A stretch of 64,000 bases of DNA from an uncultured Clostridia bacterium (GCA_947627065.1 CANQUN010000005.1:1-64000), one strand, 5' to 3'; positions 1 to 9,058 are shown, numbered from the stretch's first letter. Notes: a model not told the origin generated them from the letters alone. A program made the numbers and translations.

Positions 1-414
1 CTTACGGCGGCGGAAACGGGGCACCTCGTGTTCGCCACGCTGCACACCAACTCGGCGGCGGAGTCCATCGACAGAATGGTAGACGTCTTTCCCGAAGGGC
101 GGCAGCGCCAGATCCGCCTCATGCTTTCCACCACGCTCATGGCGGTGCTGTCCCAGCAACTGCTGCCGCGCGTAAGCGGGGGCAGGGTGGCCGCGTGCGA
201 ACTCATGATGGTTACGCCCGCAATCCGCAACCTGATAAGAGAGGGCAAGACCCCGCAGATTCAAAGCGCGCTTGCCACTTCTGCGGCGGAAGGTTCCATC
301 ACCATGGACAACGCGCTCATCAACCTTTGCCGCCAGCGCATAATCTCGCCCGACGTTGCCGTGGACGCCGCGCATGACGAAGAGTTCGTCCGCAGAAACC
401 TCAACGTAAGATAA
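1..414 (+). CDS. pilT: PilT-type pilus retraction ATPase, C-terminal part (5' cut by window)
   Basis: This is the C-terminal 137 residues of a secretion-type AAA ATPase that powers pilus retraction at the inner face of the membrane. The visible part begins in the Walker B/His-box region: AAETGHLVFATLHTNSAAES with IDRMVDVFP directly after, and it ends with the PilT signature AIRNLIREGK. That signature and the short C-terminus separate PilT from PilB/GspE assembly ATPases. The reading frame is open from base 1, so the start lies outside the window. PilC follows after a 362-bp repeat-containing gap, and the extension ATPase PilB is presumably upstream of the window. Family assignment is firm; whether it drives twitching, uptake or secretion cannot be told. 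Confidence 0.9.
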   Translation, partial: LTAAETGHLVFATLHTNSAAESIDRMVDVFPEGRQRQIRLMLSTTLMAVLSQQLLPRVSGGRVAACELMMVTPAIRNLIREGKTPQIQSALATSAAEGSITMDNALINLCRQRIISPDVAVDAAHDEEFVRRNLNVR

Positions 415-776
415 GGCAAGGCAGCCGCGGGGCAGACGGGGCCTAAAACCTCAAAAACCCCCTAAAACACACAAAAACGGCGTTAAAGGTTTATCGCAAC
501 CCCAACGCCAAGACATACAGGCCGCACAAGGCGGCAACATAAAGAAGCGTCAAATAAAGGCGCAACCAATCGCCGCTTTAGTTATAAAAAGCGGCAAGCA
601 AGAGGCTGTTGCAAACAGCAAGCAAAAGGCCGCTAAAAAAGCAGCGACACAGCAGCGTCTTATATAGGGCGCAAAAATCGCCGCTTAGTTATAAAAAAAG
701 CGGCAAACGAAAGGCCGTTACAATCGGCAAGCAATTCGCCGCTCAGTTATAAAAAGCGGCAATGGAGGTGAACAGC
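415..776 (+). repeat. Intergenic region with three stem-loops and a 44-bp direct repeat
   Basis: Three near-identical inverted repeats of the form GCCGCTT-AGTTATAA-AAAGCGGC lie at 572-595, 680-704 and 738-760. Each could form a short hairpin. A longer direct repeat of about 44 bp (591-634 and 700-743, roughly three-quarters identical) contains the spaces between them. The third hairpin ends just before the pilC Shine-Dalgarno site, so it could affect pilC translation. A copy of the dispersed GTGNGWWWWAGG motif is at 461-482 on the minus strand. No gene is seen. Confidence 0.7.
764..770 (+). promoter_or_regulatory. Ribosome binding site of pilC
   Basis: GGAGGTG, six bases before the GTG at 777. 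It overlaps the alternative upstream ATG at 762, which decides the start in favour of the GTG. It lies directly behind the third stem-loop (738-760). Confidence 0.75.
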
Positions 777-1991
777 GTGATTTCGTACAAGTATCGTGCA
801 AAAGCCGCGGACGGGTCCGCAGTAACGGGCGTTGTCGAAGCGTACGACGAGTACGAAGCGGTAGCCAGTATAAGGCAGAAATATCCCGTAGTGGAGAGCC
901 TTAAGCCGGTCAGGTCCAACAGGCGCGTAAACATAGACATAAACGAGCCGATGTGGGTCAGCGACAAGACGCTTGCGCTCACCGCCAATCAATTTTACAT
1001 CATGCTGCGTGCGGGCATAACCATGTCGCGCGTGATAGAACTTATTGCAGAGCAGACGACCGACAAACTGATGAAGCGTATACTCACGGCTTGCGCTTCG
1101 GACGTGGCTTCGGGATATTCGCTCTCGGGCAGTTTGGAGAAAAACGGCAAAAAGATCCCCGCGGTGTTCATAGAAACGGTGCGTGCGGGCGAAGAGTCGG
1201 GCACGCTGGAAAATTCCTTCCGTTCACTCGAGGATTATTACAACCGTTCCTACAAAACCAAGAAAAAAGTCAAATCCGCCATGACTTACCCCATACTCGT
1301 GGTAATCATAGCGATAATCGTAATAGCCATAGTCATGGTCGTGCTCGTGCCCACCATGACGGAAACGCTGCAGGGCTTTGGCACCGAACTACCCGTCGTT
1401 ACCAAAATCCTCATCGGCATTTCCAACTTCTTCGCCTCGTATTGGTACATCTTGCTCATAGTGGTGGGCGTGGTCGGCATCGGGCTGTACGTTTACGGCA
1501 GAACCGAAAACGGCAAACTTGTCTACTCCAAAATCAAGATGAACATGCCCGTCATCAAAAACGTAAACCGCATGAATGCGGCGGCGCAGGTAGCCAACAC
1601 CATGGCCACGCTGCTGGCGGCGGGCCTTCCCATCTCACGGATACTCGACATCACAAGCAGAATTGTAGACTCCAAGTGCGTGGGAGAGGAACTCAACAAG
1701 GCCGTCGCCAAGGTAGAAAGCGGCCACAGCCTTTACGAAGCGCTGAGAGATTCCGTATACCTGCCCGACATGCTCAAGGAAATGATCAAAGTCGGCGAGT
1801 CCTCGGGTAGTCTCGAAGATACGCTTGCAACCATGGGTCTGTACTTCAATGAAGAAGCCAACGCCGCTTCCGCCGCAGCCCTCGCCATGATAGAACCCAT
1901 GATAACCATAATCCTCGGCCTCGTGGTCGGCTTCATCGTCATCGCCATCTACATCCCCATGTTCCAGATGTCCGCAGGCACGAGATACTAA
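777..1991 (+). CDS. pilC: Type IV pilus inner-membrane platform protein PilC
   Basis: Polytopic membrane protein of the T2SF (GspF/PilC) family; it couples the cytoplasmic ATPases to pilin insertion. The N-terminus (YKYRAKAADGSAVTGVVEA) is the usual PilC opening. Two repeated T2SF domains are visible, with membrane segments near residues 165-190 and 220-240 and a C-terminal one followed by PMFQM. I choose the GTG at 777 (404 residues) because GGAGGTG at 764-770 is a strong Shine-Dalgarno site six bases upstream. An in-frame ATG at 762 would place that site inside the coding sequence. Length is normal for the family. It lies between pilT and the major pilin. Confidence 0.92.
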   Translation: MISYKYRAKAADGSAVTGVVEAYDEYEAVASIRQKYPVVESLKPVRSNRRVNIDINEPMWVSDKTLALTANQFYIMLRAGITMSRVIELIAEQTTDKLMKRILTACASDVASGYSLSGSLEKNGKKIPAVFIETVRAGEESGTLENSFRSLEDYYNRSYKTKKKVKSAMTYPILVVIIAIIVIAIVMVVLVPTMTETLQGFGTELPVVTKILIGISNFFASYWYILLIVVGVVGIGLYVYGRTENGKLVYSKIKMNMPVIKNVNRMNAAAQVANTMATLLAAGLPISRILDITSRIVDSKCVGEELNKAVAKVESGHSLYEALRDSVYLPDMLKEMIKVGESSGSLEDTLATMGLYFNEEANAASAAALAMIEPMITIILGLVVGFIVIAIYIPMFQMSAGTRY

Positions 1992-2039
1992 AAGTAATTC
2001 CGCCACCGCGTGCCCCAACCTCGAGCAGGTACTGCTCTG

Positions 2040-2550
2040 TGCCCCCTCCCGAGGAGGGGGATTCAAGGGGGTGGGCAACGACCCTGAAACGGGCAACGTC
2101 CTTGAAAAGTAACGTGTCCACAACACGCCCAAAACAACAACGCCCCGCTCCCGAGAAGGTATCGCTTACATGCCCCCTCCCGAGGAGGGGGATTCAAGGG
2201 GGTGGGCAACGACCATGAAATAGGGCAACGCCCTTGAAACAACGACGTGCCCACAACACCCACAACGCCCACCTCAGTCGCTGCGCGACAGCTCCTCCAA
2301 GGAGGCGCCAAAAAAAGAGGAAGAGGGCACCCGCCCCGCTCCCGAGCAGGTACTACTTTGTGCCCCCTCCCGAGGAGGGGGATTCAAGGGGGTGGGCAAC
2401 GTCCTTGAAATAGGGCAACGTCTCTGAAAAGTAACGTGCCCACACAACACGCCCAAAACAACAACGCCCACCTCAGTCGCATTCGCGACAGCCCCTCCCG
2501 GGAGGGGCCAAAGAAAAGAGGGCGCCGGCTCCTCCCAAGGAGGCGCCAAG
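2040..2550. repeat. GC-rich hairpin repeat cluster between pilC and the pilin gene
   Basis: Unit A is a 41-bp element with the palindrome CCCCTCCCGAGGAGGGG followed by ATTCAAGGGGGTGGGCAACG. It occurs at 2040-2080, 2171-2211 and 2361-2401. Unit B (CCCACCTCAGTCGC, a GCGAC hairpin, then CTCC...GGAGGCGCC) occurs at 2266-2310 and 2465-2511. Spacers between units also repeat (GGGCAACG, AAGTAACGTGCCCACAA). Open frames on both strands here are products of the repeats, not genes. The same units return at 3643-4071. Function unknown; hairpins may separate pilC from pilin transcription. Confidence 0.85.
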
Positions 2551-2656
2551 AGCGGGCAACACTACAACTTAATACTTAATATCAATTCTCGGTTATTACG
2601 CCGTTCATCCCGCGGCATAATGCAAATACAAAAAATTTTTTGTAAAGGAGAAAAAC

Positions 2657-3124
2657 ATGAAAAAACTTAACAAGAAAGGTTTCACTCTTGCGGAACTTCT
2701 CATCGTGGTAGCGATCATCGCTATCCTTGCCGCTATTGCGGTTCCCCTGTTCGTAGGCGCTATGAACGACGCTGAAAAAGCCGTTGGCGAAGGCAACGTT
2801 CGCGCGGTAAAGGGACTTGCAGTATCCTACATTCTCGGAAATCCCGATGAAATGGGTCTTCACACTGACGGTAATGTATGGTATGCTTATGCTGAAGTCA
2901 GCCAGACCGGCGATGTCAGCAACCTGAAGGTTTCTGTTGGTACTCCGGGAGCTAGCGCGGCGAATCCGTTTGCTTCTTCTATTTCCGAGAGCGGTACCGG
3001 TGTTACCGCAACCGAGGATGGACACGGCTGGTGGAAGAGAGACGGTAAAAAATATACCGTTCTCGTCTTGATTGACGAAGTAACTAACATAAGTTCCACC
3101 GATGCTAGTACCAAAAGCGCCTAA
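2657..3124 (+). CDS. pilA: Major type IV pilin-like prepilin
   Basis: A 155-residue class III prepilin. The leader MKKLNKKG is short and basic, and PilD cleavage is expected after that Gly, giving mature FTLAELLIVVAIIAIL with the conserved Glu at +5 and a Pro at +22. The soluble part is small and ends with a Lys/Ser/Thr-rich tail. AAAGGAG at 2644-2650 supports the ATG. The gene stands alone between two repeat-filled spacers, and its codon use (more GTT/GCT, fewer GC-ending codons) differs from its neighbours, as expected for a highly expressed structural subunit. It is the best candidate for the main pilus subunit; expression level is inference. Confidence 0.9.
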   Translation: MKKLNKKGFTLAELLIVVAIIAILAAIAVPLFVGAMNDAEKAVGEGNVRAVKGLAVSYILGNPDEMGLHTDGNVWYAYAEVSQTGDVSNLKVSVGTPGASAANPFASSISESGTGVTATEDGHGWWKRDGKKYTVLVLIDEVTNISSTDASTKSA

Positions 3125-4157
3125 TTAAATCCTAAAAGCAAACATTAAAAACATTTTCGTTTGCCGGTAGGGATGCATGCTAAACGAAAAGACAAGCGCA
3201 AGAAGGAAATAACCTTCTTGGGAGCGCGGGGAGCAATCCCCGCCTCCCCAACGCGCTAACCATACAAGGGACTTGCCCAACGCGGCAACCCCGCCCAAAA
3301 CAATCATACGGGGACTTGCCCCAAATGCGGTAAAAGCCGCCTAAAACACACATAAACGCCGCTTCCGTCCATACAATACACCAAACCGCGCGGGCAGACG
3401 GAGAGCCAAACTTACCACCCGCACATTTCCCGCCACCCTGACGGGACAACAGATAGACAAACCAAACTTACCACCCGCACAGACTTACATTCTTTCCGTC
3501 AACCGGACGGAACAACAAACACTAACACATACAATAACCACATACAACTAAAACAGTCAACAACCGACACGGACAATAATCCGCCGCAGATAACAATACA
3601 GACAACAACCGACGCGGAAACAATAAATACAACGGGCAACAGTGCCCCCTCCCGAGGAGGGGGATTCAAGGGGGTGGGCAACGACCTTGAAAAGAGCAAC
3701 GACCCTGAAAAGTAACGTGCCCACAACGCGCCCCAAAAGAGCCCACCTCAGGCGCATATGCGCCAGCCCCTCCCAAGAGGGGCCAGGAAAGAGGAAGGCC
3801 ACCCGCCCCGTCAACCGGACGGAACAACAAACACAAACAACGCCCACCTCAGGCGCATACGCGCCGGCCCCTCCCAAGAGGGGCCAAGAGAGAGGGAAAG
3901 GCCACCCGCCCCGTCAACCGGACGGAACAACAAACACAAACAACGCCCATCTCAGGCGCATACGCGCCGGCCCCTCCCAAGAGGGGCCAAAGAAAAGAGG
4001 GTGCAGCCCCTCCCAAAACAATAACGCCCACCTCAGGCGCATACGCGCCGGCCCCTCCAAGGAGGCGCCAAGAAAGAGGAAAACCACCAAAAACCGCCTT
4101 AAACGCACAAAAACCGCACGGAACCATAAAACAAAACCGCAAACCGAAAGGGTAGAA
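3125..4157. repeat. One-kilobase non-coding spacer full of repeats, between pilin and pilD
   Basis: Holds one unit A (3643-3683) and four unit B copies (3741-3785, 3841-3887, 3943-3989, 4025-4071). Unit B here is CCCACCTCAGGCGCATACGCGCC followed at once by a CCCCTCCCAAGAGGGG hairpin. A third unit, GTCAACCGGACGGAACAACA, occurs at about 3497, 3808 and 3915. Copies of the GTGNGWWWWAGG motif lie on the minus strand at 3336-3360 and 4092-4119. An in-frame upstream extension of pilD (from 3642) runs through these repeats and is not believed. Confidence 0.8.
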
Positions 4158-4943
4158 ATGCCGACGGAAACAAACCTGTTATTGAAGATTTACATCTACA
4201 TAATCGTCTTTCTCCTCGGCTCGGTGCTTGCAAGTTTTGTTACTTGCGCGGCGGACAGATACGCGGCGGGGGAGTCGGTGGTGCGCGGCAGGTCCAAATG
4301 CCCCGTTTGCGGGCGCACGTTGGGCGTGCTTGACCTGATACCCGTATTCAGTTATATATTCCTCGGGGGCAAGTGCCGCGGGTGCGGCGCAAAGATACCC
4401 ATCCGCTGCCTGATTACCGAACTTGGGGGCGGCGCGGCGTACGTTTTGATACTGTGGAAGTTCGGCCTGAGTTTCGAAGCCCTTGAAATGGCGCTGCTGG
4501 CGCCCGCGCTGCTGGCGGTGGCGCTCATCGATTACGACACGATGGAGATACCCAACGGACTTGTCATTTACATGGCGGTGCTGTTTGTGGCATTCATCTG
4601 GGCGCACGAGCCGCTTGAGCGGCTTAAAGACGGAGCAATCGGAGCGGCCGCGATAGGCGGCGGGATACTCGTGATTGCGCTGGTAATGGACAAGATATTA
4701 AAGCGTGAATCGCTCGGCGGGGGAGACGTAAAGTTGTTCTTTGCCATCGGGCTGTTCACGGGGGTGTGGTCGGGCCTTCTGGCCGTGATACTCGCCTGTG
4801 TGGCGGGGCTGGTATTCGCCCTTGCCATGAGAAATAAGAAAGACGGACAATTTCCGTTCGGCCCGTCGATATGCCTGGCGGCGTTTGCCGCTCTGCTGTT
4901 CGGGCAGGACGTGATTACACTATACATGTCGTTGTTTATATAG
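4158..4943 (+). CDS. pilD: Prepilin peptidase / N-methyltransferase PilD
   Basis: Polytopic membrane aspartic peptidase (family A24) that removes prepilin leaders and methylates the new N-terminus. The 261-residue protein has the N-terminal cytoplasmic loop with two zinc-type Cys pairs (CPVCGR and CRGCGA). The first catalytic Asp is in LIDYDTMEIPNG and the second in GGGDVKLFFAIGLF. Seven to eight hydrophobic segments are visible. The start is the ATG at 4158 (MPTETNLLLKIYIYI); the longer frame upstream is repeat DNA. Its Shine-Dalgarno site is weak (AAAGGG). The substrates are the five prepilins in this window. pilM follows after 12 bp. Confidence 0.93.
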   Translation: MPTETNLLLKIYIYIIVFLLGSVLASFVTCAADRYAAGESVVRGRSKCPVCGRTLGVLDLIPVFSYIFLGGKCRGCGAKIPIRCLITELGGGAAYVLILWKFGLSFEALEMALLAPALLAVALIDYDTMEIPNGLVIYMAVLFVAFIWAHEPLERLKDGAIGAAAIGGGILVIALVMDKILKRESLGGGDVKLFFAIGLFTGVWSGLLAVILACVAGLVFALAMRNKKDGQFPFGPSICLAAFAALLFGQDVITLYMSLFI

Positions 4944-4955
4944 AAGGAGACAGAA

Positions 4956-5933
4956 ATGAAAAAGTGCGTGGGTTTCGACTTCGGCAATCATGCCGTACAC
5001 GTCGCCGTTAATAACGGCGGCAAGATAGTGCGCAGTATAACCGAACGCCTGCCCGAGGGCCTTGTGCTGGACGGGCGGATCACTTCGGTCGAATCGATGG
5101 TCGACGTTATCAGAGAAATTAAACGTAAGCACAAGCCGCACGCTAAAAACGCAGCCGTTGTTCTGCCCGCCGGGCAGTGTTACTGCCGCCGCTTTACCGT
5201 TGCGGCAATGACAAAAAAGGAACTGCTGTTCAACCTGCCTTACGATTTTCACGATTTTATAAGCGACGACAAGAGCAACTATTATTTCGACTACGCCGTT
5301 GTGGAAGCCAAGAAGGACGGCAACGGCAACGTAACCGAGTTTGACATCATGGCCGCCGCCACGAGAAAGGATTTGGTTGCCGACTACATTGCCATGTTCA
5401 GAAAAGCGGGCTTCAAGTTGGTAACCGTCGTCCCTCAGGAGATAGCCTACATCAACCTCATCAGACGCTCGAGTGAGGAAGAACACAAACACGGCATTCT
5501 CGACATAGGCTACAACGGAGTGCGGCTTTACCTCTTTTCGGGCGATAAGTACGACGGCGTGCGTACGGTGGAATACGGGTGCGACGCCCTCGCTTCTGCC
5601 ATAGCCGAAAACTTTGGGATAGAGGGCAACTTTGTGGCCGCCACTTATCTCGAAACCAACTTTGAACATTCGTGCGAACTGCCTGCCTGCAAGGACATTT
5701 ACAAGGCCATTGCCATAGAAGTCCTCAAGGCGGTCAACTTTTATAAATTCAACGACGGCGCCGTGCTCGAGCACATCCATTGCTGCGGCGGAGGATCCCG
5801 TAACAGGGTCTTTATGGATACGCTCAGAGAAGAGTTGGGGCTGTCGTGTCTCAATCTTTCGGAATTTTTCCCGTATGACAAAAACGTGGACTACCGTATG
5901 GTTGCCGCTGCCGCAGGCGCAACTTTCGACTAA
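4956..5933 (+). CDS. pilM: PilM-like actin-fold ATPase of the pilus platform
   Basis: A 325-residue cytoplasmic protein of the PilM/FtsA-like actin superfamily. It binds the cytoplasmic tail of PilN and links the PilN-PilO alignment complex to the motor. Visible features are the N-terminal phosphate-1 motif (VGFDFGNHAVHVAV), the central ILDIGYNGVRLYLF, corresponding to phosphate-2, and a glycine-rich CCGGGSRN near the C-terminus corresponding to the adenosine motif. GAAGGAG at 4943-4949 supports the start. It overlaps nothing and is followed within 15 bp by the PilN-like gene, so the three genes are surely co-transcribed. Confidence 0.85.
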   Translation: MKKCVGFDFGNHAVHVAVNNGGKIVRSITERLPEGLVLDGRITSVESMVDVIREIKRKHKPHAKNAAVVLPAGQCYCRRFTVAAMTKKELLFNLPYDFHDFISDDKSNYYFDYAVVEAKKDGNGNVTEFDIMAAATRKDLVADYIAMFRKAGFKLVTVVPQEIAYINLIRRSSEEEHKHGILDIGYNGVRLYLFSGDKYDGVRTVEYGCDALASAIAENFGIEGNFVAATYLETNFEHSCELPACKDIYKAIAIEVLKAVNFYKFNDGAVLEHIHCCGGGSRNRVFMDTLREELGLSCLNLSEFFPYDKNVDYRMVAAAAGATFD

Positions 5934-5947
5934 GGAGGACAGATAAC

Positions 5948-6778
5948 ATGCCGGTTTCCAGAAAAGACGGTTCGCCCAAAAAGGCGGGCAACGGCAAAAA
6001 ACAAGCCGTGATGGGGCTGAAGGAATCCAACAATCTCCCTTCCAAGCGCACATTGAACCTTTGCATGCGCGAGACTTCTAACATTTCGATAGAGGCCTTC
6101 CTCATATCGCTGGCGGTCATACTCGCCGTGGTGATATTGCTTGAATTTCTCGCGATTTACAGGCCTTATGCGCGTGTGGAAGCGCTTGAACGGCAGGTTG
6201 CCGCGGCTCAGGCGGCGGTGGACGCCAAGTACGGCGAGATGAACGGTTACGACAAGCAGGTGGGCGACAAACACAAGAAGCCCGACGGCAGCGGTTATAC
6301 CGTGGAGGAGTTTTACAGACAGTTCAATTACGAGGGGTTTGACCTCTCCGTTGCCGACAGGCTGGACATCTTCACCCTTCTCGAAACGCACATTCTCAAC
6401 GCCGAACTCGAGTCGGGCAGGCAGGCGCAGATAACCAGCCTTTCCATAGACGGCAACGTAATCACGCTCCGCCTTGCGGGACCCGAAAAGAACGACCTTG
6501 ACAAGATTTACGAAAGCCTCATCGGCGATCCCATGGTTCTCAACGAGCCTTACCACCCCGGCGTGTTCGTCTCCTCGACGAGTTACGACAGCGATGGCGT
6601 GCCCGTCTCGAGCATGGTAATCACCCTTAAGGACGCCACAACCGTGGTTAAACCCCGGCCCGACGCCCCCGCGGACGGCGGCAGCACCGACGATACCACC
6701 GGCGGCGGCAATACGGACGGCACGGGTTCCGACGCTTCGGACGCCTCGGGCAGCACCGACGGCTCCGCAAGCAACTGA
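5948..6778 (+). CDS. PilN-like pilus alignment protein
   Basis: A 276-residue bitopic membrane protein placed between pilM and a PilO-like gene. The N-terminal cytoplasmic tail holds RTLNLCMRE, matching the INLLP-type motif by which PilN binds PilM. One membrane span (about residues 52-75) is followed by a coiled-coil-prone stretch (ARVEALERQVAAAQAAVDA) and a globular domain. The C-terminal 45 residues are a low-complexity Ser/Gly/Thr/Asp linker (DDTTGGGNTDGTGSDAS), unusual for PilN and outside the membrane. Sequence similarity is weak, so position and topology carry the call. Confidence 0.75.
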   Translation: MPVSRKDGSPKKAGNGKKQAVMGLKESNNLPSKRTLNLCMRETSNISIEAFLISLAVILAVVILLEFLAIYRPYARVEALERQVAAAQAAVDAKYGEMNGYDKQVGDKHKKPDGSGYTVEEFYRQFNYEGFDLSVADRLDIFTLLETHILNAELESGRQAQITSLSIDGNVITLRLAGPEKNDLDKIYESLIGDPMVLNEPYHPGVFVSSTSYDSDGVPVSSMVITLKDATTVVKPRPDAPADGGSTDDTTGGGNTDGTGSDASDASGSTDGSASN

Positions 6779-6793
6779 CAGGAGGGTTGAAAG

Positions 6794-7396
6794 ATGAAAG
6801 CACTTAACCGTAAAATTTCTGTGCGAGAGGCAATTTTGCTCATCGTGCTCGTTCTGGCGCTGGTGGTGGGCTGTTACTTCCTCCTCGTCTACTATCCCAT
6901 AAGGGACAGAGAGAGCGCGCTGGCCGACGAGATGGAGGCCGTTGAACTGCGCGACACCGTGGCTTCCGCCCGCCTCGAAACTTACAAGATGATGATGGAG
7001 GCCATTGCCGAGATAGAAAAGATTCCCGAGGCCGAGAGGACGGAAATCCCCATCTACAACGAGACCACCGAGAGGGAACTGCTCACCCGCCTCCACATCA
7101 TATTCGACGACCTGACCGAACCTAACGTAACTTACAACGAGCCGCGCCTCAACTCCTACAACATTTACGAACGCGTCGTCAACTTCTCCTTCAAGGTAGA
7201 ACTCGACGATGAAAATCCCGAAGGCCCGCAGACCGCCTACGAGCAGACAAAGACCATTCTCACCAGACTCACCAAGGAACTCAAGCACAGGTCCATGCTC
7301 TCAAGGCTTACGGTAAGCCCCGACAGCGGCAGCATCTTCTCGAGCGAAGCGCTCACCGTTTCGGGTACGATCACATTCTACGAACGTAAGGCGTAA
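6794..7396 (+). CDS. PilO-like pilus alignment protein
   Basis: A 200-residue bitopic protein: a short basic N-terminus, one membrane span (about residues 14-33), a helical stretch, then a ferredoxin-like soluble domain, the normal PilO layout. It would pair with the PilN-like protein outside the membrane and align the platform with the pilus. GGAGGG at 6781-6786 supports the ATG. No PilP or PilQ gene follows, which fits a cell without an outer membrane. The call rests on gene order and topology rather than on a strong sequence motif. Confidence 0.72.
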   Translation: MKALNRKISVREAILLIVLVLALVVGCYFLLVYYPIRDRESALADEMEAVELRDTVASARLETYKMMMEAIAEIEKIPEAERTEIPIYNETTERELLTRLHIIFDDLTEPNVTYNEPRLNSYNIYERVVNFSFKVELDDENPEGPQTAYEQTKTILTRLTKELKHRSMLSRLTVSPDSGSIFSSEALTVSGTITFYERKA

Positions 7397-7879
7397 CTCC
7401 TTTCAAGGGGAGTTTCCGCCCCGTATAAGCAAAGACAGACGGCGTTTCCCGCACCCGCGGGACACGCTGTTCGCCCATTTACGGGGTAAACGAAAAACGG
7501 CGTTTTTGTGCGTAAAAGGGCACTAATCGCCATTTTGTCCGCCCCGCCGTGTGGCGGCCGCGGGAGAATCCCGCCGTATCCGCCCGCCAAGGCGCATTGC
7601 CGCCCGAGGGGCAGATTTTGCAACCCGCATTGTACCGTTGTACGCCTTGCGTGCGCCGAGGACAGACGGCGCCCCGCTTTTGCCGTCGCCCCGGTTTTTA
7701 ATTAACACGCGCGCGTGCGAGGGCGCACGACCACAAAATAAAGCAACCACAACAACTCGCGCTTACCAAAGCGCAGCACAAAACACCAAACCACAACACC
7801 AACCACAAATTCAACCACAACACGGCCGCAAGAACGCGGCGTGAAATTAAAAAACAAACAAAAAGGAGGGTTATCGTCC
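7397..7879. other. Non-coding spacer of about 480 bp
   Basis: No convincing gene. It starts with a small hairpin (AACTCC...GGAGTT, 7397-7415) that has no T-run. A copy of the GTGNGWWWWAGG motif (GTGCGTAAAAGGGCAC) lies at 7508-7523 on the plus strand. The last 150 bp are A/C-rich (CACAACACCAACCACAA). The spacer separates the assembly genes from the prepilin block. Confidence 0.55.
7863..7870 (+). promoter_or_regulatory. Ribosome binding site of the giant prepilin
   Basis: AAGGAGGG, nine bases before the ATG at 7880. It selects MFGRKRGNKG as the start and makes the leader the short basic type expected of a prepilin. The in-frame ATG at 7841 lies upstream of it. Confidence 0.75.
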
Positions 7880-9058
7880 ATGTTCGGTCGCAAGAGAGGC
7901 AACAAAGGTTTTACTGTTGCAGAACTTGTCATAGTGCTGGCTGTTCTCGCCATTCTCGGCGGGCTTGCCACAACGGGTGTGATCGGTAGCTCTGTCGCTC
8001 TCAAAAAGAAAGATTACGACAACTCTGCGGAAGTCATAGCCGTTGCCGCACAGGTTACCATGAGCGAAATGCTCGCGTCGGGCGACTCCGACAAACTTTT
8101 GACTTTAGGCGAGGACTACTCTTCCGTTACGGGCGAAGCAGGCGACAGGTATATATTCAGCGGCACCGCCTCTGCGGAAACGGTTCTGCCCTTCATGTCC
8201 ATAGAAGAGCAGACGCGGCAGGGCAATTACGTCATATCCTTCCGTGCAAAGACGGGCAAGGTCAACGAGGCGTTCTATTTTGCGGACGGCTTTCCCGCAG
8301 AAGGGGCGGCTCTCATAGAGGCGCTTGCCGTTTTACGCGAAACCCCAAGCAACAGGGTGGGGCATTACGGCCAGCCCAACACCGACCCCGAGGACGTAAC
8401 CATTACCGAAGCGCAACTGCCCACCCCGCAGATAAGCGTCATAAACAACGACGTCCTTACGGTCAGCGTATACCTGCCTTACGTAAGGCAACTGCCCAAA
8501 GACAAGCGCCTGTCGCTCGACCTGTTGCTTGTCAGGCAGGATACGGACGCCGCCAAGGTACTTGAAGACCCCGACCGGGCCGAAAACGTAACCGTGTATT
8601 CCACCGCCAAACATAACGTGGACGTGGTTGTGGGCACGAGTTACTCCTTCGTGCTCGACACGCCCGCCGCTCTCGGCGACGGAGAATTCCAAAACTACGA
8701 CAGCCCCGTGTTTACGGGAGACGCCGCTTCCGTAAAACTGCCCACGGCAAAGTTCGCCTCGTGGGCGCGCCTCTCCTCCGAATTCGTGGGGGACGGCGGC
8801 ACCGTTACGGGCATAGACACGACGGTAAAGAAGCAGCCCACCCTCTACGACCTTGACGGGTTCATGCTCGGCGACGACGTAAAGATGATCGCCGTGGTAA
8901 CCGCCCTGCCCGAAACGGGTTACGACCCCGATCCCTCGTTCATACCCCGCCGTGCAGAAGCGGTGTTCAACGGCTGGTTTGCGGGCCTTTGGAAAAGGAC
9001 GACATCAAACTTGCGGACGTGTCCTGCGGGCGCCACCTGCAGAATCTTGCCAAACTGA
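7880..9058 (+). CDS. Giant prepilin, N-terminal part before a frameshift
   Basis: The protein starts MFGRKRGNKG, with predicted PilD cleavage after the last Gly. The mature N-terminus FTVAELVIVLAVLAILGG has the +5 Glu. Around 350 residues of extracellular sequence follow (DVTITEAQLPTPQISV and LSLDLLLVRQDTDA regions). At about 8985 the frame changes: the last 25 codons before the stop at 9058 (LWKRTTSNLRTC...) look like out-of-frame noise, while the next frame continues smoothly as EKDDIKLADVSC from 8989. One missing base in the TTT run at 8988-8990 would explain it. The two parts together encode about 1,560 residues. Confidence 0.8.
   Translation: MFGRKRGNKGFTVAELVIVLAVLAILGGLATTGVIGSSVALKKKDYDNSAEVIAVAAQVTMSEMLASGDSDKLLTLGEDYSSVTGEAGDRYIFSGTASAETVLPFMSIEEQTRQGNYVISFRAKTGKVNEAFYFADGFPAEGAALIEALAVLRETPSNRVGHYGQPNTDPEDVTITEAQLPTPQISVINNDVLTVSVYLPYVRQLPKDKRLSLDLLLVRQDTDAAKVLEDPDRAENVTVYSTAKHNVDVVVGTSYSFVLDTPAALGDGEFQNYDSPVFTGDAASVKLPTAKFASWARLSSEFVGDGGTVTGIDTTVKKQPTLYDLDGFMLGDDVKMIAVVTALPETGYDPDPSFIPRRAEAVFNGWFAGLWKRTTSNLRTCPAGATCRILPN

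Noticed and set aside
2063-2549. Minus-strand frames in the repeat cluster
   Set aside because: Their products are repeats of PTPLNPPPREGA-type strings that come from unit A and B DNA; not genes.
3642-4157. Upstream extension of pilD by about 170 residues
   Set aside because: It runs entirely through hairpin repeat DNA (AHLRRI...PSQEGP strings) and PilD has a normal N-terminus at 4158.
8980-8999. Programmed ribosomal frameshift in the giant prepilin
   Set aside because: The sequence around the shift has no X-XXY-YYZ slippery heptamer in the zero frame; a lost base is simpler.
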